From NCBI RefSeq assembly GCF_003597395.2, contig NC_133774.1, positions 40,481,709 through 40,545,708 on the forward strand: 64,000 bases of DNA. The letters are read 5' to 3'. Shown here piece after piece: positions 40,601 through 53,405 of this stretch. The translations under genes were made by a program, and so were the position numbers. The notes beneath the pieces were generated by a model. It was not told the DNA's origin. It did not search any database and was given only the letters and a program-made list of their open reading frames with translations. Source of the DNA: Chelonoidis abingdonii (Eukaryota; Chordata; Testudines; Testudinidae). How positions within the stretch are numbered: position 1 is the stretch's first letter; each line of letters starts with the position of its first letter.

Positions 40601-41076
40601 CAGTTATGGTGACTAGTATCAGAAGATAGAATATCAATAAATTAAATTATAGCATATGGTAAATGTGAAATATTGCGTGAAACAGTGTTCCTCAAAGCTC
40701 TAGGCCAGAGACCTGGTCCTAAAGTAGGTAAAAAGGAAATTTACAAGGTTCTAAGAATGCCCCCTTCTCTTCACATACATGTGATGAATGGCTGTGACTG
40801 AGTGGTTGGTGCAAGTAGGATATAAAATGGAACCCACAACCTTGGAAACTGTATCAATTCAGCCATTCAGTCAAGGATCTAGCGGCAATCTTTGCAGCTA
40901 AAAACTCATCCGGAATTACCTGGCATGAATGTGACATGAGAGAACTGAATGTAAAGTCTGCCAAATAACCTATAAAGCTGTCAGGAAGGTACCAGCTATT
41001 TGTAAATCTAAGATCCATATATATATATATATATAATATATACACAAATAAAAACAAGCAGAAACCATCCCATGTC
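40600..41076. other. Intergenic, nothing recognised
   Basis: Contains an (AT)n run at 41018-41042. No gene or repeat is otherwise seen. Confidence 0.4.
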
Positions 41077-41084
41077 ATGTGACT

Positions 41085-41252
41085 CCGGGCTGCTGGGGGT
41101 GGGCGGGGGGCAAGTGGGGCAATTTGCCCCCAGGCCCTGCAGGGGCCCCCATGAGAATATAGTTTTCTATAGTATTGCAACTTTTTTTTTTTATGAAAGG
41201 GGTCCCCAAAATTGCTTTGCTCCAGGCCCCCTGAATCCTTTAGCCAGCCCTG
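41085..41252 (-). mobile_element. 168-bp hAT MITE with perfect 8-bp target duplication
   Basis: This is an opposite-strand copy of the element at 11591-11742, sharing complements of the A-run, 'ctatagtattgcaact' and 'aggccctgcaggggccccc'. Flanks are ATGTGACT on both sides (41077-41084 and 41253-41260), a perfect duplication. It ends CAGCCCTG. Confidence 0.85.
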
Positions 41253-41260
41253 ATGTGACT

Positions 41261-42708
41261 TAGATAACCACAAACAGCCAATTATAAATGGCAAATAGTT
41301 TGTGAGCAAAGGCTAACATGCTCACAGAAATGATTTGCTGAAGAATTGCAAATAGCAAACTTTTATAAAAATGAGTTTTGATAAAATTATTCGCAAATAG
41401 AGAAGGGGTGCATTTGCAGAATGAGTTATTCGCTGTAAACTGTTTGCTGAACTCTCCAAGATTATAACAACACTCTCCACTATTCCTAAACTCACATAGC
41501 AGTAGTAGTAGTAAATAAAAATAGTCTGATTGTGTCCAAAAGCCCAATTAAGGATTGGGTGGGGGTTGTTCAAAGAAGGAAACGAGACATCGTGTAGGCT
41601 ATGTAAATGAAAAGAATTCTCATGTTCAAAGCTGTAAGATGTTCTCCATCCAGCCATCACCTCTCTTAACCTATTTTCTGAGGTAGGAGAGCTGCTGCTG
41701 CCATGCAATATATTCAGACTAATCAATCTCTGTCTGCAATAGTTAGATAATGAGTGTTCTAGCTTATGACCCTCAAGTATAAACTGCAATAAAGTAATTT
41801 TATATCATTTAATTTTCCTTCTAATTGTTACAAATACTCTCTGAATTGTTTACTTGTTTCCACAGAGCAGAACAGAATCTCCAAGAGGAGGGGAGGCAGG
41901 CTGGCTAGCTTTTTGACACAGATGGGTAAACTCTGCTTTTTCTGAACTGTTCTGCTATTAGCACTAGGTTTTCTTATCAGTGCGTTTTGGTTCCCCAACA
42001 GTGGGACAATGTATGACTTGGATCTTATTATTAACTTGTCTCATAAAGTGCCATGTAAAATTAATAAGCAGAGTGAGCGAGAGAGAGTGCATTCAAGTCT
42101 TGGGAGAATTAAGAGCATCAGAGAGAGCATGAACTCAGTTATGTGAGATGGGGAGTTAACTGCATACAGGGATTTTCATAATAATGATAATGGATTGCTT
42201 AAATGCCATGGGGTCAATGGTTCTTATTTTCATCCCATCTACACTGTAACAACTTCCGTGATGGCTGGTCTGGTTATAAAACTGTACTCCCTCAACACAT
42301 CTAAAAAATGGCTTGAACATGCAGTATTGATGGCAGCATGTTCCCAAAACAAGTGCTATCACCATATTCCCAAACCTTCTGAAGCCCAAGGTTAAGGTAC
42401 GATTTGGATCATGGTTAAAATGCAGTTCAGTTGCATTTACTCAGCAAAACTGAATTCCCCTTTAATTACATTGGGGCACTACAAAGTTGCAACTGGGTCT
42501 CACAAGGTAATTGTTGAGATCATCATGAATTTGGAATTTCCTCCTGAGTTTTTCAGCAATTTGTTGTGGAGGTCTTCTTCCAGCTAAGGAGAGACACAGC
42601 AGCCTCTTTTGAAGCTGAAGTCAATTAAGTTCCAAGACTTAGTTGGCAGAAACTGCTCAATTAGCAAGTAGCAATCAGCTGTTTCTTCCAGAGTCCCAAA
42701 AACGTAGC
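41261..42708. other. Intergenic, possible unnamed repeat at 41270-41480
   Basis: The first 200 bases contain repeated wording around 'gcaaatag' / 'tttgcgaa' (GCAAATAGTTTGTGAGCAAA and similar) that suggests a repeat with internal symmetry, which I cannot name. The 155-codon minus frame at 41322-41789 covers it and shows no motif. Confidence 0.35.
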
Positions 42709-42716
42709 CTTCACAG

Positions 42717-42837
42717 CATAGGTGCTGGAACTACAGGTGCTGGTGGTGCTGCTGCACCCCCTGGCTTGAAGTGGTTTCTATCATATTCAGGGTTTACAGT
42801 TTGGTTCAATAGTTGTCAAATTGTTCCAGCACCCCTG
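42717..42837 (+). mobile_element. Short hAT MITE (121 bp)
   Basis: The ends CATAGGTGCTGGAACTAC and TTGTTCCAGCACCCCTG form an inverted repeat of about 13 bp. Flanks CTTCACAG and TTCCACAG match at 6 of 8. The opposite-strand copy is at 55914-56040. Confidence 0.75.
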
Positions 42838-44094
42838 TTCCACAGAAGTGGCTCTCATTTCCAGGCCCAAGGAATGAGAGCTGCAGCTAATGCTAAGCAT
42901 TCTTGGAAAGGTATGTAAGTGCATTGCTTCAGATTTAAAATGTAGGGAAACATCCTGGTTTACATTTTGGGTAGGTGCCTATATATTCCCCACTGGAGTG
43001 GCTAGGAAGTCTACGATATCTACAAAGAGTGACTTCCAGCTAAGATAAACTCAGCACAATACCCAAGACTTTGCCAGGGGTAATTTCCCTCTTTAGCTCA
43101 GGCTCCCCTGGCAAAGTTGTGGCTTGTTAACTATGGGGAACTTGGTTCGATTGTGTGTTGTAGAAACATGCAGGATGTACAAATTGCAAATCTAGCCAGA
43201 GGTCAGGAACGCTGCTGGCTAGGTATGCATTAGTGTCTGGCTGTCCCCTGAGATGCACAATTTGATCCCCATGTTCACAGGCACCGCAAAAACTCGATGC
43301 TACAGGCGTGCAAATGAAACGTGTATAAGGGACTGCTCACATAAGTTATCCTCCAGTCTCTTTTTGCTGTTCTTGAAAAGGCCATGGTGCTAAGAACCCA
43401 TCCATATCAGCTAGAGGCTGGGCTTTTGTAACACCCTAGATCTGAACAGCCTAAAACTCTGAGGGAATTTGCCTCTGCAGCCACACTTTTTTGGCTGGCC
43501 ATTCTTTATAAAAGGCCAAACTGAAAATTCTCAGCTTTCAGAAAAGATCAGGTCCAGATTCAAACTTTGCTGCTTCACTGACGTTGAGGCAGAGTCCTTA
43601 GGACAGTGGGAGGTAGAAGACCAGGGATCGGAAAGAGGGAACATAAGAGTGTGTTCCAAGGTCCCATAGCAATTTTCACCCAAAGTCTGTTAGCCTCATT
43701 GCTGTGCAAACTGGCAGGTACATGGGGATACAAGAAAATGCCAAGAAGACACCCTTCCATCATGGTCAAGAACAGAATCAAGTGGAGTAGGTGCCTCTGG
43801 GTGTGAGGGACAGAAGTTTGGCAAGAAAAGCACTGTTGGGGAATCTGAAATTTCGGGGACTAGATTAATTTAAAACTAAACCCTGTTTTTTTTAAAAAGA
43901 GTAGAGGTCATAAATGCAAAACATTCTCTGCAGATTTGTGACTTTGAGTCTCATGAGGTTTTACGTATTGAATTGCTATCAGAATGTGTCTTCTAAGGTT
44001 TTGAAATGTCTGTCTTTTCCATGGTGTGTCAGTAAAGAGAATTGGAGGGTGACGTACACCAGCAGCTCCTGTAGTGAATCCACTGCAAAACCCT
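42838..44094. other. Intergenic, nothing recognised
   Basis: 1.25 kb without a supported gene, repeat or RNA. Confidence 0.4.
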
Positions 44095-44832
44095 TGTCAG
44101 AAACAGATGGTTAAGGGTTAATGTCTCTTTTACCTGTAAAGGGTTTAGAAGCTCAGTAACCTGGCTGACACCTGACCAGAGGACCAATAGGGGGACAAGA
44201 TACTTTCAAATCTTGGTTCAGGTAAGTCTTTGTTTGTGCTTTCTGTGTGTCGTTGGTTCGCTCTTTGGGCAAAGGGACCAGATTACACCAGGGCTTTCCC
44301 AATCTTTCTGATCAGTTTCATGTTTTAAATTTAAGTAAGCCAGGCAAGGCGGATTAGTCTTATGTTGTTTTTTATTGGTGAATGTGTCTTTTGTGCTGGA
44401 GATTTGTACCTCGGTGCTGAACTTTGAACTACGGCTGGGAGAGGGGCGTCCACGGTCTATATGAATGAATACCCTGTAAAGCTTTTCCATCCTGATTTTA
44501 CAGAGATAATTTTTAATCTTTTCTTTCTTAATTAAAAGTTTCTTTTATGACTGGAATGATTTTTCTTGTTTGAAGATCCAGGGATTGGAGTTGAAACAGC
44601 CAGGATGGGTTGGGGGGAAAGTAGGGGATGGTTTAATTCTCCTGTTTTAAGACCAAGGGTTTGGGTTTTGGGTTCCCCAGGGAAGGTTTTGGGGGAACAG
44701 AAAGTGTGCCAGACACTAAATTCTGGCTGGTGGCAGCGTACCAGATTTAAGCTAGTAATTAAGCTTAAAAGGGTTCATGCAGGTCCCCACTTTTTGTACC
44801 CTAAAGTTCAAAGTGGGGGAAAAACCTTGACA
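44095..44832 (+). mobile_element. Solo LTR of a retrovirus-like or gypsy-like element
   Basis: A 738-bp unit starting TGTCAGAAACAG and ending AACCTTGACA, so it has the TG...CA ends with a TGTCA/TGACA inverted pair. It contains 'tgtctcttttacctgtaaag', a CCAAT-like ACCAATAG, and AATTAAA (about 44530) as poly(A) signal. The wording matches an LTR I know to be abundant in turtle genomes. Flanking 5-mers (ACCCT and GCCCC) agree at only 3 of 5. No internal coding region adjoins, so it is a solo LTR. Whether it belongs to an ERV or a Ty3/gypsy family is unsure. Confidence 0.65.
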
Positions 44833-45079
44833 GCCCCACAGCCTTTCAGATAGAAATTTTTGGTTTTCCACATACTCATCACAATCACTGAAGTTCTCTT
44901 TTTCATACATTTCAAAGGAGCTTTACAGTGAACCATGATTCCAGCCTTTTTGTGCTTCACCTTCTGATCCAAAATTGCAGCTTCAATATTTGTGGACACG
45001 TGGCCTGATCCTGCAAATCCTTCCTCAGATGAGCAAGTCCTTCCATTAAGACTGTGCCCTTTGCTCTCAGGTGATGACT

Positions 45080-45530
45080 TAGCCACTGTGATCTCATGTT
45101 TCTGTCACTTCCGGGTTAGAATACTGCAACTCACTCCACCTGAGCATGAGCACAGTGGCACATGGGAGAGGCAGCTAATGCTACATGCAGCAGCCAGGCA
45201 TGGCTTGAGCAACACGGACTGATGTTAACATATTTCACCAGCACTCCCAGAAATTCCACTGGCTCCCCATTCACTCCTGGACTGAACTCTTGATTCTAAT
45301 ACAAAAAGACACTTAAAGGGTTAGGACCTAGCTACCTCAGAGTCTGCCTCATCATCAGCCACAGCCCACTGAGACAGCTGCGCCCGACGGAGATAACACA
45401 TCTGGAAAGGGCCAGGACAAAGCAGCATAGGGACAAAATGACCTCAGTTACAGGCTCAGATTATTGAACTTCCACCATAGTTGATCAGCCACAGCCCAAA
45501 TCTCACAATATTCAAACTGAAGTGCACACC
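45080..45530 (+). mobile_element. L2/CR1-clade LINE fragment, ORF2 C-terminal end
   Basis: Broken + strand translations give MLHAAARH, then a piece in place of 'LHWLPV', then LKGLGPSYLRVCL and HSPLRQLRPTEITHLERART. This is the wording of the last part of L2-like reverse-transcriptase ORFs ('KALNGLAPSYLSDL...'). It is decayed, with no clear 3' tail. Confidence 0.5.
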
Positions 45531-47462
45531 ATCTGCCAAATAACCTTACCCACTGTCACAGCAATCTTCCTCCGGGAAGAGCTAACAAACTGAAGCCAGG
45601 GGGTGACAAAGAGAGGAAAACAAGTGGACTACTTGCATAAGGAAGAGTTTCCAGGACTGGGCCCATAAACTTTCGGGGCAGATTTTCTGTCCTGGGTCCC
45701 GCCCCGTTATCAGAGTGGCATACAGTACCAGGATCTGGCCACAGCTGCCAGTATGAGAATTCTGCTAATAGGACTTTTCCAATGGCATAAAGCCACCAGA
45801 GCCCACTCCTAGGCCAACTGCCCCCACAAAAGCAGTGCTAGGGTGTATGGGAGGGGTGCTTTGTACTGCTAATCTGTGGATGATGTATATTCTCCTATGG
45901 ACTATAGCCAGCCCATAGGCTGCTGAAACTCATGTCAAGATTGGAGCAGTTTGATGCTTAATTGGGTACATGTAGAACCATCCCACCATCCAGTTCTGAG
46001 CAGATTTCTGTGCAGGAGAGCCCCTCTGTTTCATTTTATTGATGTACTTAACCTCTGTTATTCCAGTTACTCTTACCAAAATACGTATTTAACATATGGT
46101 ACACACATAAAACACCCTCTACTGCTACTGCTGACTGAAGTGTGCAGTTTAGGTGGAACTAACAGAAAGCATACAGTCTGCCCCTCTCATTTTCATGCTT
46201 TCTTCCATGATTGTACTCCCTCCAACCTCTTGTGAGCAAAGGGGTATCATTCTGTCTATTCAGAGTCCTCCTTCAACTAGCTTCTTCCAAGAAACCTACC
46301 GCTTTTAACTGACATAAGTAAGAAATGCTGCCATTTACCTATCATAAATAATAATGTTACAAAACCAGCCTTGCGCTTATATAAGGCAGAATCTTCCTCT
46401 GATTTTTTTTTGTATAATTTTTGTCTGTTTGTTTGTTTAGATTATAAATTCCTTGCAGCAGAGAGAATGTCAAAACATTGCTGGTATACTGGATGCCAGG
46501 TAACACTTTTCTGCTGGACACTGCTGGATGTTTTTCATTGATCTGCCTTGCAAAATTCCATTCAGATACTCACCTTGAGCAAGAAATACTTTTTGACAGG
46601 TGAGCAAAAGGTCGTTAGTTTCTTCGTTCCCATCACCATCACAGGAAAGGTGGGTGTGAAGTAGCTTGCATGCTAGTAGATATTTGTGAAAAATTTGGAG
46701 GCTGCAGTAACACTATAATGAGAGCTGGATATGCAACTATCTAAAAGTTTCAGCCATTTCAAAGGCAGTGACTTGAATACCTTTGTGCTGGATTTGAATT
46801 AGGGTCTGAGGATATATGCACATGTCAGCTAGTCTCCCTCTACCAAGGGAAACCAGCCAGCAAACTAAATTTGGAAGATTCACTGTAATAGTATAGAACA
46901 CAGTTTAGTTGTACCAGCTGTAGATTAGGGCCCGCAAGAACAGACAGTCCAAATGCAACAACTGGAGTCACTGGAGCTAAATGTGCATTTTGGGTTTTTT
47001 TTGTTTTCTTTCTTTAAAAGCCAGCAGTGTGTATTATTCATAGTTTGTCATTTGCAGTAGAGGAAACAGGATGCCCTCTGACACCTCTGAAGAAGTTCAT
47101 GATTTATTGGAAGCATCAAAAGAAATATAAAGCCAAATAGTAATATAGTCCCCCAGGAAAGGCTTGCTTCAGTCTTTTACATATTATTAGAGCCACTGTA
47201 AATAGTTGGACTCAGATAAAAACCCTGGCAAACATTTAATACAGAATGCTTGAGATATGAATTTATTCATTCTTTGATATCAGGAGAGTTCAATTTTGTC
47301 CAGCCTCTAAGTACAAAATGTTTATTTAAAATAACTCAAGCTCTCATAAGACCATGATACAGAGGTGAGACTGCCTCTCAAGCCTCATTTTGCTGCATGG
47401 GTTTCAGGGCAATGAATGCTGTTAGATATTCTGTGGGCTACAGTCACTTGTGACTGGTCTTT
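45531..47462. other. Intergenic, nothing recognised
   Basis: 1.9 kb of non-coding DNA. A short T-rich/GTTT run at 46400-46440 is the only simple-sequence feature. Confidence 0.4.
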
Positions 47463-47970
47463 GTGCTCATTGTCCTCCACTACAGAAGAGATGTGGACAA
47501 ACTGGAGATAGTCCAGCAGAGGACAACGAAAATGATCAGATGGCTGGGGCACATGACTTATGAGGAGATGCTGAGGGAACTGGGCTTGTTTAGTCTGAAG
47601 AAGAGAAGAATGAGAGGGGATTTGATAGCAGCCTTCAATTACCTGAAGCGGGGTTCTAAGAGGATGGAGCTTGGCTAGTCTCAGTGGTGGCAGATGACAG
47701 AACAAGGAGCAACGGTCTCAGGTTGCAGTGGGGGAGATCTAGGTTGGATATTAGGAAACACTATTTCATTGGGAGGGTGGTGAAGCACTGGAATGGGTTT
47801 CTTAGGGAAGTGTGGAATCTCCATCCTTAGAGGTTTTAAAGGCCTGGCTTGACAAAGCCCTGGCTGGGAAGATTTAGTTGGTGTTGGTCCTGCTTTTAGC
47901 CGGGGGTTGCACTAGGTGACCTCCTGAGGTCTCTTCCAACCCTAATCTTCTATGATTCTATGATTTATCA
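47463..47970 (+). mobile_element. CR1 LINE 3' end with ATTCTATG tail
   Basis: The frame at 47463-47678 encodes [20 protein letters not shown], then [20 protein letters not shown], close to the copy at 26245. The 3' part reads 'gaggtctcttccaaccctaa' and ends with TATGATTCTATGA. It starts further 5' than the 26245 copy. Confidence 0.85.
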
Positions 47971-48034
47971 TTTAGTTTCAATACCCAGTGTCAATAGAAT
48001 CATCTGTGATCAAGTGGATGAATGGAACTAAATG

Positions 48035-48512
48035 TTTGTTTGGTAGGGTATAAACCCCACACTGGGCAACAAGGCGTTAAGAGCGGCTCTAGGCTCAGTC
48101 AACCCTGCCCTGCCACACATGCACAGCCTGGAGAAGGTGATAAAAGGGAAGCAGAACAGTGAAGAGGACAGACCTTCAACTCACAGCTCCAGAGGTAAGA
48201 GAGGATCTTTCCCAACAACAACTGCCTGAAGATCCCTCCCTGGTGGCAGGGAGGATGTGATTCTGATACACTCTGAGAGGGAGGCTTCCCCCCAAAAACT
48301 AACTCAGTTAGTTAGTGTTAATTCCCTTTGTTTTTGTTTGTGATCTACCCCATAAGGGAAGTAACTTGGAAGTAACCTGGCTGGATGCCAATTCACAGGA
48401 AGGGGCAGGCCACCACAGAGGAAGAGCACCTGGCAGCTGCAGCACTTAGCAGACACACAACTGCCACGCCAAGCCCGGCCCAGAGGCGTAAGAGGTGAGC
48501 TGACCCCTTCAC
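48035..48512 (+). mobile_element. Possible solo LTR or LTR-like repeat
   Basis: The segment starts near TTTGGTAGGGTATAAACCCC and ends near GACCCCTTCACA. It has a TATA-like TATAAA (48049) and GATAAAAG (48139), and wording I associate with a repeated unit in turtle genomes. Ends and target duplication could not be fixed. Confidence 0.35.
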
Positions 48513-51285
48513 ACTTTGCTATAATACCAAGTAATTCCTGAATATATGCAGTCGCCATTGTGGTCGTTTTGTTAGTAACCCTGATGTCAGATTTAGACTC
48601 ATACGCCTAATCACATACAGACCTGAAATGCTCATCAGTGCAACTTCCCAGGCTGCAATTAATGAGCACCCATTGAAAGATTCTTGTTTTAATGAATGAC
48701 GCCCCCTACATCCATTCTTGCCCATACTCATTCTTACACAGCCACGCATTTATACTCATACATTTATTCCTGACGTTGCACTGCAGGTGAGCTAGCTTGT
48801 TTTATAGTCAGCACTTGTATGTCATTGCAGGATGGATGGAAGCAAAAAACGCTGAAGCTGAAGACCAAACAAAGTGAAGAGATTTGCTTGTCATGGAGTC
48901 CCACCACAAGATAAAGCCTGTCACTAATGTATATGTTTGGCGGACACAGTCGCTTACATGAGGCTGCAGGGTTGGTTTATGGTTGTTCTTTATGTCAGTT
49001 ATCCAAGGATCATCTTCACATTTTGTCTTTTAGCCAATGTGTTTCACTAAATCATCACAAAGTGGCTCTGCCAAGGAAATAATCAGCAGTACATGAACTA
49101 AGGCAGTCGTCCAGACTTCACGCAGATTTAGCAGGGGAAGTTGGTGAGCTACCAGTATGCATATTAGTTAGTTTAATGATTCATGTGTTGTCAAAGTTCA
49201 CATTGCAAATCACATGGAAATATCACTGTAAGCAATATTTTAAGACAAGGGAACAAGAACCACATGTTAGTGTTACCCAGCCCAATGCAGTTTAAAAAGA
49301 CTGTGTTAAACAGAGCTGTGTAAAACTCAGCCATTATGATTTGAAGTGGAGCACAGTCCCAAGGTAGTTCACATGCAGGTAGACTTTTAGAAGTGCTTAC
49401 TTACTTTGTGTGCTGGGAGGGGATCAGTTGGGCTATTAATGATATTGGAACTTAAAATCATATAATTTGTATCACTTTCTAACTTTCTTTGTCTACATCT
49501 GTTCTGACATGATTTTTGTGGCCAGTTTCAAGAACCACTGGAGATAGAGATTTGTGCTGGATGCCATTTGAACACAAGGGGTCCAAGTTCTGAGGTGGCA
49601 CATGGCTCTGAATTCATGCTCTAATGGTTTGGAAGGCAGAGAACATTGAAATCACTGGCCATTTAGAGAGTTCAAACTCCGCTTAGAAACAGTGCTCAAA
49701 GTTAGAGCAGACACAACTGAAGAGTCACAAATGCCTAGTGAGTTTTCCCTAATCATGCTGGAGGCAGAAACATCTGTTTTTCAGGATCTGTACAGCTGAT
49801 TGATCCATACATTTGATGGAACAGTTCCCTTTCTTTTGTGGCCATTTAAATCCCTGAGACCCTTCACACATACCTCCACCACTGGACTTCCTTCTCCTGA
49901 GAGTATACCATAATGGTTTGGCTGATTTCTTCTAGTCTCATTTTCACTGGTGATTTTTGAAATACATACGTCTACCCTGAGAGGACTGAGATGACATTCA
50001 TCTGCATTCCTTTGCACATTGCATTTAGACTATATCTTTCATGGTGCATATACATGTATATTCCCCATTATGATATCTGATTAGTCAAGGTATCTTCATT
50101 ATGTACTGGTGTCAGCTAGGCAAGTCTTTATCTTCATTCTAAATGAATTATTGTTCCTCAATAACCTACAGCTTCCTTTTTCTTGACCAAATGGTTTGTC
50201 TACAGATAATTTGAAAGAGTAAGAAATGTCTGTGCAGTTGCACACAAATTCCACTCATCCTAGGCTCTCAGAGTGCTATATGCCATATCTGTACATTTTC
50301 TTTCCTTGTATGTATACTGTAGATTTCTGGAACAGAAGTGCACTAGGCATGCTCTGTGTTACTATGTAACTAGATACATAGATGGAATGTAAAACTGGCA
50401 TCAAAGCGCTCCCTGATCTCATCGAAATAAACATTTACAGTTTTTCTGACCTTTTCATGTGGATCATGTCTAGCCCTTCGTCAGGTTCAGCATGATTTAA
50501 AATTTAGAGCAACGTTCCCTTTAGGCTGTTACACTAAAGTCCAGATGAGAGCAAATGTTCAAGCTCAATCTGAAATTTTCCACCAATTTCCAAATTCGTA
50601 ACCTGCAGGCAATCACAAGGAGGCTGGCTGCACATTCCTATTCACTGAACCTGCACAGGGACTCTTTGTACGGCATGGCAGGAAGATGATGTAATATTTT
50701 CCCTTGCTGCATTTGAACTAAAGATTATTTACTAACATAGCAAATGTCTAGAGAACATGTATTTGGTTCATTTTTGTTTTTGTCTTCAGTTTGCAGGCTA
50801 TTTTCTTATTTGCACTACTAACATGTTGGCAGCAACTAGGATAAAAGAATTCTATTGCCTAGACTTTATACTTGATGTACAACATCAGAAATTCTGCTGC
50901 TGCTTTAGTCTTCATTTTAGGGCCAAAGATTCAGATTATGTTCTGAACACGATGATGTGAACTGAATCTCTTAACTGGTTTGGTACAAACAGAATGTTTG
51001 GAAACCTGCTCTCATTTTGGTTGCAGAGGTAGAACTTTCTGCACAATTTAAAACGTGATGTGTGTGATTGGAGGTGCATGCAAGTGCAAGCATGGGGAAG
51101 TGGCACTATAAGGAGCTGACTGGGCCACATTTCCCCCTTCCTGATTCTAGGCTGTCCTAGGGGCTGATGAGGCCTCCAGAACAATTTAAGTAGACCGGGC
51201 AGCCCATCCTTTGCTGCCCAGAATCTTCACCGTGCTACATACCATGGCCCCGCCCCAGCATGTCTTTCCTGCCCCCAGTATGCCA
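48513..51285. other. Intergenic, nothing recognised
   Basis: 2.8 kb without named repeats. Because of its scarcity of repeats, 49400-50700 is a candidate place for conserved non-coding sequence, but this cannot be judged from one sequence. Confidence 0.35.
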
Positions 51286-51912
51286 ATACACCATACATAA
51301 CTGGTTGGAAATCCATTCCCAGAGAGTAGTTATCAGTGATTCACAGTCAAGCTCGAAAGGCATATCGAGTGGGGTCCTACAAGGATCAGTTCTGGTTCTG
51401 TTCAATAACTTCATCAATGATTTAGCTAATAGGATAGAAAGTACAGTTATGAAGTTTGCAGATGATGCCAAGATGAGAGAGGTTGCAAGTGCTTTGGAGG
51501 ATAGGATTAAAATTCAAAATGATCTGGACAAACTGGAGAAATGGTCTTAAGTAAATAGGATGAAATTCAATACGGACAAATGCAAAGTGTTCCTTCCTAA
51601 GTTGAGTAATCAGTTGCACACATACAAAATGGGAAATGACTGCCTAGGAAGGAGTACTGAGGAAAGTGGACCACAAGTTAAATGTGAGTCAACAGTGTAA
51701 TGTTGTTGCAAAAAATAAAAGCAAACATAATGCTGGGATGTATTAGCAGGAGTGTTGTAAGCAAGACACAAAAAGTAATTCTTCTGCTCTACTCTGCTCT
51801 ATTAGGCCTCAAATAGTCTTGTGTCCAGTTCTGAGTGCCACATTTCAGGAAAGACATGGACAAACTGGAGAAAGTCCAGAGAAGAGCCACCAAAATGATT
51901 AAAGGTCTAGAA
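51286..51912 (+). mobile_element. CR1 LINE, reverse transcriptase to C-terminus (first part)
   Basis: The translation gives HNWLEIHSQRVVISDSQSSS, then FNNFINDLANRIEST, then MKFADDAKM with the FADD catalytic motif, and a later C-terminal block FRKDMDKLEKVQRRATKMI at 51840-51900. It is interrupted at 51913 by a hAT MITE and resumes at 52283. Confidence 0.85.
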
Positions 51913-52274
51913 CAGTGGTTTTCAACCAGGGATCTGGGGCCACTGTGGGGGGCCGTGAGCAGGTTTCAGGGGGTCTGCCTAGCAGGGCCAGCATTAGACT
52001 TGCTAAGGCCCAGGGCAGAAAGCCAAAGCCCCACTGCATTGAGCTGGAGCCCAGGGCTCCAAGCCCTGATAGCCAGGGCTGAGCCAAAGTCTGAGCAACT
52101 TAGCTTTGTGGGGCCTCTGTGGCATGAGGCCCCAGGCAATTGTCCTGCTTGCTACGCTCTAATGCTGGCCCTGGCTTTTATATGCAGAAAAACAGTTGTG
52201 GCACAGATGGGCAGTGGAGTTTTTATAGCATGTTTGGGGGATGGGGTCAGAAAGAAAAAGGTTGAGAACCCCTG
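51913..52274 (+). mobile_element. 362-bp hAT-Charlie-type MITE nested in CR1
   Basis: The ends CAGTGGTTTTCAACC and GTTGAGAACCCCTG are inverted repeats. The flanks GTCTAGAA (51905-51912) and ATCTAGAA (52275-52282) match at 7 of 8 and fit the NTCTAGAN target preference of Charlie-type hAT elements. There is no transposase. The 146-codon frame across it is a shadow joining CR1 and MITE sequence. Confidence 0.9.
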
Positions 52275-52684
52275 ATCTAGAAAACATGACCTTTGAGGGA
52301 AGATTGAAAAAAATAGTTTTTTTTATTGTGGAGAAGAAAAGATTAGTGGGGACATATGTTTTCAAGTACGTAAAAGGTTGTTACAAGGAGAGGGGAAAAT
52401 GTTCTCTTTAATCTCTGAGGATAGGACAAGAAGCAATGGGCTTAAATTGCAACAAAGGCAATTTAGTTGGATGTTTGGAAAAACTTCCTAACTGTTAGAG
52501 TAGTCAAGCACTGGAATAAATTACCTAGAGGGTTGTGGAATCTCTGTCGTTGGAGATTTTTAAGAGCAGGTTAGACAAATATCTGTCAAGGATGGTCTAG
52601 ATAATACTTAGTCTTGCCATGAATGCAGGGAACTGGACTGGAAGACGGCTCAAGGTCCCTTCCAGTCCTACAATTCTATGAAGT
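52275..52684 (+). mobile_element. CR1 LINE 3' end (continuation)
   Basis: It continues the interrupted copy: 'ggacaagaagcaatgggctt', 'gtcaagcactggaataaatt', 'ggtcccttccagtcctacaa' and a final ATTCTATGAA. Confidence 0.85.
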
Positions 52685-53317
52685 GTCCTGCTGATGGCTA
52701 CCTTGTCAGCTTTACACTAGCTTTATGGGGCAATTCTCTCCTGGCCTGCTAAGGGGCTTTTCTGATCTCTTTGTACTTCTGCAACAGCATACAGGGCTGA
52801 GCTGGGGAAAAGAATCTCTCCCCTTAGATCCAGTCATTTTGTAAGTGTTTTCTGAGAAGTGCTGGATCTGTCATTGCCCAGTGATGGAATTTCTTGAGTT
52901 CACAATAAAATTATATGGCCTTGACAGCTATAATGAATCTTCACTAGCAAATAGCCAGACTCAAACCTATCTCTAGCTTCTTTATTTTTTGGCTGAATCT
53001 GTGAACCAGTTAATTTTAAGCCTTAAAAGATTTGCTGTAGTCCTTAGCTCACGTCCAAGCATGAGGAGTGCTGGGGTACATTTTGTACTTGTGTTCACTG
53101 CTGGCATGTAGCACTTTTTTATCATCTATTATAACACTATTTTCTTGGTGTTTTTTTTACTAATCACATTTTTAATAGTCACTTTAGAAACTTGTATATA
53201 GCTGAGCATCAGCCCCCAAAAGAGGAAAAATTAAGATGCTCAAAAGTGGCAGGACAAGAAATGCAGAAAGAAGATGCACTTGGGTTCTTAAAACAGCCAT
53301 GTTACTTAGATATAGAT
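52685..53317. other. Intergenic, nothing recognised
   Basis: No repeat or gene can be supported here. Confidence 0.4.
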
Positions 53318-53405
53318 AAGAACATAAGCACATAAGAACAGCCATACTGGGTCAGACCAAAGGACCGTCTAGCCCAGTATCCTGTCTTCTGACTGTTGGA
53401 TGACA
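53318..53405 (-). mobile_element. CR1 LINE extreme 3' end, reverse orientation
   Basis: It reads 'ataagaacagccatactggg', 'tcagaccaaaggaccgtcta', 'gcccagtatcctgtcttctg', the complement of the TATGTTCT-tailed CR1 3' end also seen at 39300-39375. Confidence 0.8.

Noticed and set aside
41322..41789. 155-codon minus-strand frame
   Set aside because: It covers AT-rich, internally repetitive sequence with low-complexity Tyr runs and no motif. It is less protein-like than the 39591-40124 frame.
51835..52275. 146-codon frame
   Set aside because: It joins CR1 C-terminal sequence to a hAT MITE; the end coincides with the MITE end.
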